16,264 nucleotides of DNA, from the NCBI GenBank assembly GCA_017445435.1, contig JAFSUE010000165.1, positions 1 to 16,264 on the forward strand, read 5' to 3'. Both the position numbers and the translations under genes were made by a program. The stretch comes from Selenomonadaceae bacterium. Lineage in GTDB: Bacteria; Bacillota; Negativicutes; Selenomonadales; Selenomonadaceae. This document shows positions 6,542 to 13,719 of this stretch, piece after piece. Under the pieces are notes generated by a model that ran no database searches, had not been told where the DNA came from, and saw nothing but the letters and a program-made list of their open reading frames with translations. How positions within the stretch are numbered: position 1 is the stretch's first letter; every line of letters starts with the position of its first letter.

Positions 6542-6731
6542 AAGCTATCCTAAGCTCTCCTAAAAAATAATCACTTAGTTTGAGCGATTTATCTTGCGCG
6601 TTGGAAATTTTAAATAGAAATTTTTTCGGCATATATAAAACGTCTCAAAAAGGCTCGTACAATTTGCGGGTCTATTTTTTTTCAATAAAAAAGACTCCTA
6701 CAAAATTTGTTGAGTCTTTAAAAATTTTTTT
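6542..6731 (+). ncRNA. Candidate small RNA between ndh and a terminator
   Basis: A transcript from the consensus promoter would start near 6542 and end at the T-run at 6674-6682 (about 140 bases) or at the hairpin terminator near 6690-6731 (about 190 bases). No sensible reading frame with a ribosome site is present. Possible pairing includes GCAAG (6540-6544) with CTTGC (6593-6597), nested around CTAAG (6550-6554) with CTTAG (6574-6578). Alternatively the start can pair with TTTGCG near 6663-6668, closing the whole molecule. Length and end pairing would fit a 6S-like regulator, but I cannot match it to any known RNA family. The promoter and terminator are what I see; the RNA itself is inferred. 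Confidence 0.45.
6690..6731. terminator. Bidirectional intrinsic terminator
   Basis: AAAGACTC (6690-6697) pairs with GAGTCTTT (6712-6719), and ACAAA/TTTGT inside extends the stem. On the plus strand Ts follow at 6717-6719 and again at 6725-6731. On the minus strand the stem runs into six Ts from the A-run 6687-6692. It would end the candidate RNA (and possibly ndh) from one side and the UPF0756 operon from the other. Confidence 0.7.
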
Positions 6732-6790
6732 ATAAAGATTTTTTAAACTTTACATTAACGGTAGCTGAAATATTTTTAGCTGAAATATTT

Positions 6791-7255
6791 TTATTTGAAA
6801 TGTTCAATAACCGCCATTACAAAGTACGTGAAACCTGCCGCGATTAGTGGACCAACTGCAATTCCCTTGAAGAAGAAAACACCTGCCATTGTACCGACGA
6901 TTAGCGCGGGAATAACATTTGGATTGCTCTGCATAAGTGGTACGCCAACGCCGCCTGCCATTGCCGCTAAAAGTCCAGCGATTAACGCCACAATTCCAAT
7001 TTGCGATTTGAATGAATCAATAATCGTATGAATTGTGACTGTGCCGTCAGCGATTGGAACAAGTACCGCCGCCGTCAAAATTATTATGCCCAAGTTCAAG
7101 CCGTGACTGCCCATCCATTCCAAAATTTGCGGCTGTCCAGTAACCTGCGCGGCAACTTTCAAAATTAAAACGATAACCGCCGCGTAAACGACCGTTGAGT
7201 TGTGACCAACAATGCTTAGGATTAAAACGAACGCTAAAGTTAAATACTCAATCAT
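6791..7255 (-). CDS. UPF0756/DUF441 multi-pass membrane protein (YeaL-like)
   Basis: A 154-residue hydrophobic protein with about four or five membrane spans. It matches E. coli YeaL in pattern: GHNSTVV at 17-23, GLNLGIIILTAAVLVPIADGT at 52-72, GGVGVPLM at 101-108, and VGTMAGV with KGIAVGPLIAAG at 120-141. The family's function is not known to me. ATG 7255 was chosen over 7276: it lies four bases after the upstream stop codon, it matches the usual family length, and 7276 would overlap the previous gene. Translation is probably coupled to that gene, as I see no strong ribosome site of its own. It is the last gene of the minus-strand set and ends before the bidirectional terminator. Confidence 0.85.
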   Translation of the reverse strand: MIEYLTLAFVLILSIVGHNSTVVYAAVIVLILKVAAQVTGQPQILEWMGSHGLNLGIIILTAAVLVPIADGTVTIHTIIDSFKSQIGIVALIAGLLAAMAGGVGVPLMQSNPNVIPALIVGTMAGVFFFKGIAVGPLIAAGFTYFVMAVIEHFK

Positions 7256-7259
7256 TATT

Positions 7260-7832
7260 TTATTTAGAGACTCCATTAAATATTGTTCGCGTTATATTGT
7301 CGTGTTCAATCGTAGTTGCAAGAATATTTTTATCTTGCTGTTCAACTAAGGAAACGTACGAATCCTGCTGAATATACGTGCGCTCATTAAGCAATGTTCC
7401 TGATTCATCAATCGTTAAATCCAATGCCCAACAAATCGCGCCAAAAATGCTAGTATATTCTAGCTCACGTTTTGGATTATCTTTTACCGTAATTTTTAAG
7501 GAGAAGACGCAGTTGTCTTTGTCGACAAAAAAAGTTACTTCGCCGTCAGCTTTTTCCGCGCCACTTTCTGCAAAAAATATTGACCAAACTTCATATTTAG
7601 CGCCGTCAATTTCTAAATCATTTGGACTGCGCCGCAAATTTGTTATGACGATAGGAAATCTTTTCTGTATCGCGTCACTGTACAAAAAATCTCCCATACG
7701 TACAAAAAAATCTTCCACATTAAGATTTGAAATTTTGACATAGGTTTTATTGGCGTCGTCAGCATGACACGTTGAAAAAATTGTCGTGAACATAACTATA
7801 AAGACCAAAAAATTTTTTAAATCTATTTTCAT
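7260..7832 (-). CDS. Secreted protein of unknown function, paralogue A
   Basis: I do not recognise the family. The 190-residue product has a signal peptide (hydrophobic LKNFLVFIVMFTTIFSTCHA, likely cut after Ala24). The mature part is about 166 residues, mixed alpha/beta in character, with conserved segments VKISNL, LYSDAIQK, FPIVITNL and DGEVTFFVD. The only two mature cysteines (in DNCV and AICW) are also present in the adjacent paralogue, so they could form a disulfide. It is about half identical to the protein encoded at 7870-8415. ATG 7832 is preferred over GTG 7841 because GAGAAAG lies ten bases ahead of it. It lies 37 bases after its paralogue and four bases before the UPF0756 gene, so all three are likely one operon. 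The location is probably periplasmic or extracellular. Confidence 0.8.
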   Translation of the reverse strand: MKIDLKNFLVFIVMFTTIFSTCHADDANKTYVKISNLNVEDFFVRMGDFLYSDAIQKRFPIVITNLRRSPNDLEIDGAKYEVWSIFFAESGAEKADGEVTFFVDKDNCVFSLKITVKDNPKRELEYTSIFGAICWALDLTIDESGTLLNERTYIQQDSYVSLVEQQDKNILATTIEHDNITRTIFNGVSK

Positions 7833-7869
7833 TACATTCACACTTTCTCAAAAAATTTACAGAGTTAAA

Positions 7870-8415
7870 TTATTTTTCACCAGCCATAAACAGCGTGCGC
7901 GTAATTCCTTCATCTAAAGTTGTGACGACAAAGAAAATTTTGTTTTGCTGTTCAACTTCCGAATGGTAAAAGCCCTGCTCTTCCGATTTGCCGCCGCTCA
8001 ACAAAGTTTTCGCCTCATCTTCAGTTAAGCCAATCGCATTACAAATTGACACGAAGACGCTAGCATATTCAATCGCGCTGTTATCGCCGTCCTGCAACGT
8101 AATTTTGACCGAATTAACGCAATTTGTATTGTCGACGTAAAAAGTTACTTCGCCGTCAGGATTTTCCGCGCCTTGCTTGCCGAAAAATGAAGAATAAACT
8201 TTAAATTCACGACCTTCAACTTGTAAATCATTTTCGCCACGAACTAAATTTGTTATGGCGATAGGAAAATCTTTTTGAACTGCATCGCTATACAGGACGC
8301 CGCGCATACTTGCCAAAAAGTTTTCTGCGCTAAGGTTAGAAATTTTTACGTCGTCAGCGTGACACGTTGAAAAAATTGTCGTGAACAGTGCTACCAAGAT
8401 TAAAAGTTTTTTCAT
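7870..8415 (-). CDS. Secreted protein of unknown function, paralogue B
   Basis: The family is not recognised. The 181 residues begin with a signal peptide (MKKLLILVALFTTIFSTCHA, cut probably before DDVKIS). The rest aligns along its length with the product of 7260-7832: VKISNL, LYSDAVQK, FPIAITNL, NDLQVEG, GEVTFYVD, EQQNK and TRTLF are shared. Cysteines in TNCV and SICN match those of the paralogue. The DNA encoding the end of the signal peptide is nearly identical in the two genes (around 7757-7792 and 8352-8387), pointing to fairly recent tandem duplication. GAGG stands eight bases before the ATG at 8415. The gene lies 103 bases after thrS with no clear terminator between, so read-through from thrS is possible. 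Confidence 0.8.
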   Translation of the reverse strand: MKKLLILVALFTTIFSTCHADDVKISNLSAENFLASMRGVLYSDAVQKDFPIAITNLVRGENDLQVEGREFKVYSSFFGKQGAENPDGEVTFYVDNTNCVNSVKITLQDGDNSAIEYASVFVSICNAIGLTEDEAKTLLSGGKSEEQGFYHSEVEQQNKIFFVVTTLDEGITRTLFMAGEK

Positions 8416-8484
8416 TCATATTACCTCAATTTTAGCCTGTAGCTTGTAGGTGGTATGGTGTAGGTTTAAAATTTTTCCTAACCC

Positions 8485-8515
8485 CTACTCACTACTAACT
8501 ACTCACTACTAACTA
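8485..8515. repeat. ACTACTAACTA-type simple repeat, second array
   Basis: CTACTCACTACTAACTAC is followed by a second partial unit. The core is identical to part of the array at 4934-4979. It lies in the spacer just after the thrS stop codon. Nearby, TAGCCTGTAGCTTGTAGG (about 8432-8450) is another simple repeat. Confidence 0.75.
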
Positions 8516-8518
8516 ATA

Positions 8519-10303
8519 TCAATATTTTTCTTCGCGCGTAGCAATTTTATTTTGTACGTATGAAATAAAATCATAAATACTCATATCAAAACTTTCTTTT
8601 TCGCCGTGCTTGCGTACAGGCAAAATTCCCGTTTCAATTTCCTTGTCGCCAATGACGATTGTATAAGGAACTTTTTTAATTTGCGCGTCACGAATTTTTT
8701 TACCAGTCTTTTCGCTACGGTCATCAACTTCTGCGCGGAAACCCAAGCCAACAAATTTTTTGCAAAGTTCGTGCGAAAAATCGGCGTGACTATCATTTAT
8801 CGGCAGAATTTTAATTTGCAAAGGTGCAAGCCATACTGGGAAAGCGCCCGCGTAATTCTCAATCAAAATTCCGATAAAGCGTTCAATGCTACCATAAACG
8901 ACGCGGTGAACCATAATAGGACGGTGCTTTTGTCCATCTTCGCCAGTATATTCAAGCTCAAATTTTTCAGGCAACATCATATCAAGTTGAATCGTGCCGC
9001 ATTGCCAAGTACGTCCGATTGAGTCGCGCAGATGAAAATCAATCTTCGGACCGTAGAAAGCGCCGTCGCCTTCGTTGATAATGTATTCAAGCCCGCGATT
9101 GTCCAACGCCTTTTTAAGCGCCGCAGTTGCAGTCTCCCAAATTTCATCACTGCCCATAGAATTTTCTGGGCGCGTAGAAAGTTCCGCCTTGTACGTCAAG
9201 CCAAAAGTTTTATAAACTTCGTCGAAAAGGTCAATCGTCTTTTGAATTTCGCCTTCAATCTGTTCAGGCGTCATATAAATATGCGCGTCGTCCTGCGTAA
9301 AATTCCTAACGCGGAAAAGTCCATGAAGTGCGCCGCTAAGTTCGTGACGGTGAACAATTCCCAATTCGGCAAGTCTAAGCGGCAATTCACGGTAGCTATG
9401 CGGTTGAGATTTATAAACCAACATTGAACCTGGACAATTCATCGGCTTGACGGCGTAGTCTAACTCGTCAATCTTCGTGAAATACATATTTTCTTTGTAG
9501 TGATCCCAATGCCCAGACCGTTCCCAAAGTTGGCGATTTAAAATTATCGGCGTTTTAATTTCTTGATAGCCATAGCGTTTATGAACTTCGCGCCAATAAC
9601 TTAAAAGTTCGTCTTGAATAATCATTCCGTTAGGGTGGAAGAATGGGAAGCCAGGTCCTTCGTCGTGAAGGCTGAAAATTTCAAGTTCCTTTCCAAGTTT
9701 ACGGTGATCACGACGCGCCGCCTCTTCAAGCATATGTAAATAATTTTGAAGTTCATCTTTCGTAGCAAAGGCTGTACCGTAAACGCGCTGTAACATTTTA
9801 TTTTTTTCATCGCCGCGCCAGTATGCACCAGCAATCGACATCAGCTTGAAGGCTTTAACTTTGCCAGTTGAAAGTACATGAGGACCTGCGCAAAGGTCGG
9901 TAAAGTCGCCCTGCGTGAAAAGGGAAATTTCAGCGTCTTCAGGTAAATCTGTAATGAGTTCGACTTTGTAAATTTCGCCTTCGTCGGAAAATTTTTTAAG
10001 AGCATCTGCGCGGCTTAAGACAGAGCGTTCAAGCTTTAAATTTTGTTTGACGATATTTTTCATTTCGCGTTCAATATCGGCTAAATCTTCGTCGGTGAGT
10101 TTGCGCTCCATGTCAATATCATAGTAAAAGCCCGTGTCAATCGCGGGACCAATAGCAAGTTGGACTTGTCGACCGTCCGTGCCGCCGTACAAATGCTTAA
10201 TTGCCTGCGCCATAATATGTGAGGCAGTATGACGAAGTGAATGTAAATATTCTGCGCCTTCAACTTCCGCAATACTGCCGTCTTTCGTGATGATTTTTTC
10301 CAT
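8519..10303 (-). CDS. thrS: Threonyl-tRNA synthetase lacking the TGS domain
   Basis: It charges tRNA-Thr with threonine. The 594 residues compare with about 640 for E. coli ThrS. The editing domain is intact (HTASH at 25-29, LCAGPH at 137-142). The class II catalytic core has zinc ligands Cys290 (MNCPGSM), His341 (DDAHIY) and His466 (VHRVVYGSIER), with the motif 2 arginine in FRVRNF (330-335). The anticodon-binding domain follows from about 495. What is missing is the ~60-residue N-terminal TGS domain: homology starts directly at the editing domain. The start is secure, because AAGGAGGA lies just before the ATG and no upstream coding remnant is visible. The absence is therefore real and not a misplaced start. 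No T-box leader is visible, the leader being very short. Confidence 0.95.
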   Translation of the reverse strand: MEKIITKDGSIAEVEGAEYLHSLRHTASHIMAQAIKHLYGGTDGRQVQLAIGPAIDTGFYYDIDMERKLTDEDLADIEREMKNIVKQNLKLERSVLSRADALKKFSDEGEIYKVELITDLPEDAEISLFTQGDFTDLCAGPHVLSTGKVKAFKLMSIAGAYWRGDEKNKMLQRVYGTAFATKDELQNYLHMLEEAARRDHRKLGKELEIFSLHDEGPGFPFFHPNGMIIQDELLSYWREVHKRYGYQEIKTPIILNRQLWERSGHWDHYKENMYFTKIDELDYAVKPMNCPGSMLVYKSQPHSYRELPLRLAELGIVHRHELSGALHGLFRVRNFTQDDAHIYMTPEQIEGEIQKTIDLFDEVYKTFGLTYKAELSTRPENSMGSDEIWETATAALKKALDNRGLEYIINEGDGAFYGPKIDFHLRDSIGRTWQCGTIQLDMMLPEKFELEYTGEDGQKHRPIMVHRVVYGSIERFIGILIENYAGAFPVWLAPLQIKILPINDSHADFSHELCKKFVGLGFRAEVDDRSEKTGKKIRDAQIKKVPYTIVIGDKEIETGILPVRKHGEKESFDMSIYDFISYVQNKIATREEKY

Positions 10304-10325
10304 TAAAAATTCCTCCTTGCCGCGT

Positions 10326-10334
10326 ATAATAGCA
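10326..10334 (-). promoter_or_regulatory. Possible extended -10 promoter of thrS
   Basis: On the minus strand TGCTATTAT (10334 down to 10326) fits an extended -10. No good -35 is present at the proper distance. The start would lie near 10319, making the leader only about 16 bases, just enough for the ribosome site. The call is tentative. Confidence 0.3.
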
Positions 10335-10421
10335 CAACGCCTTTGACTTTACCACAAAAATTTTTTGAACGTGTTGGTAAATTAAAAAAGCGTCATCTTA
10401 AACAAAAAAATTTGGTACTTA

Positions 10422-10574
10422 GCGGCATTTCCCAGCGCCTGCTGAAATGTTGAATTATTAGCGCAAATGTACGCGGTGAAAATCTTTTTTTACTTTAACG
10501 CTTAACGCGAGGCGCACAAATGCCGCGATGTTTTCTTTTTGTTACTTTTTCTTTTGCGCCAAAAGAAAAAGTAA
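10422..10574. repeat. Nested palindromic element in the thrS-glmS spacer
   Basis: The 437-bp spacer between divergent thrS and glmS is gene-free. It holds the two promoters and this element. GCGGCATTT (10422-10430) is the exact reverse complement of AAATGCCGC (10518-10526). Within it, CATTT/AAATG and CAGC/GCTG form a hairpin at 10426-10449. A perfect 15-bp palindrome follows at 10542-10574. Together they look like a structured intergenic repeat of the REP/MITE kind, or less likely an RNA. No transposase is nearby. Confidence 0.5.
10542..10574. repeat. Perfect 15-bp inverted repeat with 3-base loop
   Basis: TTACTTTTTCTTTTG (10542-10556), loop CGC, then CAAAAGAAAAAGTAA (10560-10574). The right half recurs with small changes at 4984-5001 after kdsD, so this is a dispersed repeat. 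The stem is A/T-rich and lacks a following T-run, so terminator function is doubtful. Confidence 0.8.
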
Positions 10575-10655
10575 ATTTAAAATATAAAAATTTTTTTTCG
10601 AGTGAAGTTAATTTTTTTGAAGATGAAATAATATTTCATTTTTTATTCAGCCTAC

Positions 10656-10684
10656 TTTCCAACGTTTTCAAAATGTTGTATAAT
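10656..10684 (+). promoter_or_regulatory. Promoter of glmS
   Basis: TTTCCA (10656-10661) and TATAAT (10679-10684) are 17 bases apart. Transcription would start near 10691, leaving about 50 bases before the ATG. That is too short for a glmS ribozyme. Confidence 0.6.
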
Positions 10685-10740
10685 TCACTTCACATTTAGA
10701 TTGAACACTGTATTATTTTTGAAATTAGGGAGAAAAAAAT

Positions 10741-12570
10741 ATGTGTGGAATTGTTGGTTATATCGGTGAAAAAAAATCTGTGAACTTTTTGTTGGACGGT
10801 TTGACGAAACTTGAATATCGCGGTTACGATTCAGCTGGCGTCGCCGTTATGGAAAATAAAAATATTTTCGTTGAAAAATCTGTTGGGCGGCTTGATTCGC
10901 TGAAAGAAAAGTTGAAAACTCAAACGCTTAACGGCGTTATTGGCATTGGTCATACGCGCTGGGCTACGCATGGCAGACCGTCTGACATTAACGCGCATCC
11001 TCACACCGATTGTCACGGAAATTTTGTCGTCGTACACAATGGCATTATCGAAAATTATATGCCGTTGAAGGAAGGTTTAATTTCACGCGGTCACAAATTC
11101 ATTTCGGAAACTGATACAGAAGTTGTTGCACACTTGCTGGAAGAAAATTATACAGGAGATTTTGTCGACGCCGTTAGAAAAGTTTTAGCCTTGATTGAAG
11201 GTTCGTATTCGCTAGTTTTTATGTCAAGGGAAAATCCTGACGTGTTAATCTGCGCGAAACAGGAAAATCCTTTAGTTATCGGTCTCGGCAAAGATGAAAA
11301 TTTCATAGCGTCGGACATTCCCGCGATAATTTCACGTACTCGCGACACGTACATTTTGAACGACGGCGAAATTGGAATTGTCAAGAAAGATTCAGTTAAA
11401 ATTATTGACAGGCAAGGCAACGCGATTGACAAGAAAATTTTTCACGTAACGTGGAATGCTGAAGCGGCTGAAAAGGGCGGCTACGAACATTTTATGTTGA
11501 AGGAAATTAATGAGCAACCTAAAGCAGTTCGCGATACTATGAGCAAGCGCATTGCTAAAGACGGCGCGTCGATTATCCTTGACGAATTGAACTGGGATAA
11601 AAAATTTCTTGACAGCATTAACAAAATTTATATCGTAGCTTGCGGCACGGCGTACCACGCTGGACTTGTCGGCAAGTTTTACATTGAAAAGTTAGCGCGG
11701 AAGTTGGTTGAAGTTGACTTAGCTAGCGAATACCGCTATAGAAATCCGATTGTCGATGAAAATACTTTGGTTATCGTCATCAGTCAATCGGGCGAAACTA
11801 GCGACACTTTGGCGGCGTTGAAAGAATCACGGCGTTTAGGTGCGAAAACTTTAGCTATAACTAACGTTGTCGGTTCATCAATCGCGCGTCAAGCTGAAAA
11901 TGTCATTCACACTTGGGCGGGTCCTGAAATTGCCGTTGCGTCGACTAAGGCTTACACGACGCAGTTAATTTTAATGTTTATGTTAGCGCTTTACATGGCG
12001 CAGATTAACGGCACAATTCCAACTGACAGGTTGAAAGAATTAATTTGCAAGCTGAAAAAAATTCCCGCGCAGATTAGCGAAACGTTATCTGACGTTGACC
12101 CGATAAAAACTTTTGCGCGTCAATACGGCTTTAATGAAGATGTCTTTTATATCGGCAGAAGTTTAGATTATTGCGTTGCATTGGAAGGCGCGTTGAAGTT
12201 GAAGGAAATTTCCTACATTCACGCGGAGGCTTACGCGTCGGGCGAACTCAAGCACGGTACATTGGCGCTTATTGTCGAAGGCGTACCAGTCATTGCGCTT
12301 GCAACTCAAAAGTCTGTTTACGAAAAAACTTTGTCGAACATTAAGGAAGTTAAAGCGCGTGACGCCATTGTCATCGGCATTGCGGCGGAAGGCGATACGG
12401 AATTGGAAAAATATCTTGACCATGTAATTTTCGTACCAGACACTGACGAACTTTTAATTCCGCTTTTAACGGTCGTCCCACTTCAACTTTTGGCGTACTA
12501 CGCGGCGATAACTCGCGGCTGTGACGTTGATAAACCGCGCAACTTGGCAAAATCCGTAACGGTGGAATAA
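10741..12570 (+). CDS. glmS: Glutamine-fructose-6-phosphate aminotransferase (isomerizing)
   Basis: It makes glucosamine-6-phosphate from fructose-6-phosphate and glutamine, the entry step to UDP-GlcNAc for peptidoglycan and LPS. It is 609 residues, the normal length. The N-terminal glutaminase domain has the Cys2 nucleophile (MCGIVGY), EYRGYDSAG (25-33), GHTRWATHG (70-78) and HNGIIEN (99-105). Two SIS domains follow, with CGTAYHA (301-307), SQSGETSDT (348-356) and ASTKAYTTQ (399-407). The C-terminus DKPRNLAKSVTVE is complete and typical. GGGAG lies before the ATG. A lipoprotein gene follows after 47 bases with no terminator seen, so it likely heads the envelope-related run downstream. No ribozyme motif is found in its leader, so regulation must work another way. 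Confidence 0.97.
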   Translation: MCGIVGYIGEKKSVNFLLDGLTKLEYRGYDSAGVAVMENKNIFVEKSVGRLDSLKEKLKTQTLNGVIGIGHTRWATHGRPSDINAHPHTDCHGNFVVVHNGIIENYMPLKEGLISRGHKFISETDTEVVAHLLEENYTGDFVDAVRKVLALIEGSYSLVFMSRENPDVLICAKQENPLVIGLGKDENFIASDIPAIISRTRDTYILNDGEIGIVKKDSVKIIDRQGNAIDKKIFHVTWNAEAAEKGGYEHFMLKEINEQPKAVRDTMSKRIAKDGASIILDELNWDKKFLDSINKIYIVACGTAYHAGLVGKFYIEKLARKLVEVDLASEYRYRNPIVDENTLVIVISQSGETSDTLAALKESRRLGAKTLAITNVVGSSIARQAENVIHTWAGPEIAVASTKAYTTQLILMFMLALYMAQINGTIPTDRLKELICKLKKIPAQISETLSDVDPIKTFARQYGFNEDVFYIGRSLDYCVALEGALKLKEISYIHAEAYASGELKHGTLALIVEGVPVIALATQKSVYEKTLSNIKEVKARDAIVIGIAAEGDTELEKYLDHVIFVPDTDELLIPLLTVVPLQLLAYYAAITRGCDVDKPRNLAKSVTVE

Positions 12571-12617
12571 AATAAACTTGTAATAAAAAATATAAAAACA
12601 GCGTTGGAGTTTGTCGA

Positions 12618-12938
12618 ATGAAAAAGTTATTTGCACTGGGATTTTTGGCGCTGGCACTTTTATTGACGGGTTGCGGCGATCAAAAAAATGAGACTAGCAG
12701 TAATGATGTAAATTATGCGGCACTGTCTAAGCAAGCCGTTCAAGACGAAACTGGAAAGTTAGTGACTGATTTTTCAATTTCTAAATTTCGTGAAATAAAA
12801 TTGGATGACGACATAGTCAATACGGACGGCGTCGTAGAAATTGCAAGTGACGGTATCGAACATAAATTCAGGGCGCGTTTTAATGCGCATACTCACAAAT
12901 GTGAATATATTGACATTGATCCACCTTATAGACCTTAA
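12618..12938 (+). CDS. Small lipoprotein of unknown function
   Basis: A 106-residue protein with a lipoprotein signal: basic start, hydrophobic core and lipobox LLTGC, with Cys19 as the lipidated residue. The mature part is about 88 residues, polar, with no family I recognise; DDDIVNTDGVVEIASDG and HTHKCEYIDIDPPY are its most distinctive stretches. TTGGAG stands eight bases before the ATG. It lies between glmS and the glycosyltransferase gene, which begins nine bases after its stop, so it is co-transcribed and probably envelope-anchored. Any tie to wall or polysaccharide assembly rests on position alone. Confidence 0.78.
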   Translation: MKKLFALGFLALALLLTGCGDQKNETSSNDVNYAALSKQAVQDETGKLVTDFSISKFREIKLDDDIVNTDGVVEIASDGIEHKFRARFNAHTHKCEYIDIDPPYRP

Positions 12939-12947
12939 TTTAATAAT

Positions 12948-13670
12948 ATGAATGAACGTGTAAAAATTTTAGGCGTGAACGTCGACTCGGTGACAATGGC
13001 ACAAGCCGTTGAACGTGTTGAACAACTTATCGCCGCGAAAAAAAATTCAATCGTCGCTACTGCAAACGCGGAAATGCTTTTACGTGCAACGAATGACGAC
13101 GAACTTAAAAATATTTTGAATGCGGCTGAATTGGTCGTACCAGACGGCGCAGGAACTGTTTGGGCGGCACGTCATCTCGGCTACGAAATGCCTGAACGTG
13201 TCGCAGGTTTTGACTTAGTGCAAGAGTTGATGAAAATTGCGCCGTCGAAAGGCTACAAATTTTTTCTGTTCGGTTCAGCGCCTACCATTGCCGATAAAGC
13301 TAAATTGAAGGCAGAGGAACTTTATCCCAACATTGAAATTGTCGGTACGCGGAATGGTTACTTCACGGCGGCTGATGAATCTGAAATTATCGCGCAGATA
13401 AAAAATTCTAAGCCAGATATTTTACTTGCCGCGCTCGGCGTACCTAAGCAGGAAAAATGGCTTGCCGCCCATAAAGATGAATTGAACGTACCAGTAAATA
13501 TTGGCGTTGGTGGAACTTTCGACGTTATGGCGGGTGTCGTCAAACGCGCTCCTAAGTGGATGCAACGCGCTAAACTGGAATGGCTTTTCCGTGCAATGTT
13601 GCAACCTAGCCGCGCAAGTCGACTTATCGCCTTGCCGAAATTTGTTTTTAAAGTAGTTCGTAGTAAGTAG
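12948..13670 (+). CDS. WecG/TagA/CpsF-family glycosyltransferase
   Basis: This family moves an amino sugar (ManNAc or ManNAcA) from its UDP form onto undecaprenyl-linked GlcNAc, on the cytoplasmic face of the membrane. The 240 residues are typical. Visible features are TANAEML (38-44), VVPDGAG (63-69) with Asp66 matching the catalytic aspartate of TagA, FLFGS (106-110), GVPKQEKW (164-171), GVGGTFD (186-192) and a basic C-terminal segment APKWMQRAKLEWLFR (201-215), thought to contact the membrane. The ATG lies nine bases after the lipoprotein stop and has no evident ribosome site, so translation is probably coupled. Acceptor and donor sugar cannot be told from the sequence. The last codons overlap a simple repeat (GTAGTTCGTAGTAAGTAG). 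Confidence 0.88.
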   Translation: MNERVKILGVNVDSVTMAQAVERVEQLIAAKKNSIVATANAEMLLRATNDDELKNILNAAELVVPDGAGTVWAARHLGYEMPERVAGFDLVQELMKIAPSKGYKFFLFGSAPTIADKAKLKAEELYPNIEIVGTRNGYFTAADESEIIAQIKNSKPDILLAALGVPKQEKWLAAHKDELNVPVNIGVGGTFDVMAGVVKRAPKWMQRAKLEWLFRAMLQPSRASRLIALPKFVFKVVRSK

Positions 13671-13719
13671 AAATTTTCTATAAGCTACCAGCTAAAAACT
13701 AATTTGGAGAGTGGATAAT

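Noticed and set aside
7784..7832. Lipobox in the paralogous secreted proteins (FSTC)
   Set aside because: Phe at -3 and Thr at -1 do not suit a lipobox; cleavage after CHA by signal peptidase I fits better.
8606..9427. Plus-strand frames opposite thrS
   Set aside because: They are antisense to a well-conserved gene and have no ribosome sites or recognisable product.
10304..10420. T-box leader for thrS
   Set aside because: No T-box sequence or specifier hairpin is seen on the minus strand, and the likely leader is very short.
10542..10574. Intrinsic terminator
   Set aside because: The stem is nearly all A/T pairs, it is not followed by a T-run on either strand, and it lies between two divergent genes where no terminator is needed.
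10691..10740. glmS ribozyme/riboswitch upstream of glmS
   Set aside because: The leader after the predicted promoter is about 50 bases and lacks the conserved ribozyme core; the ribozyme needs about 150 bases.
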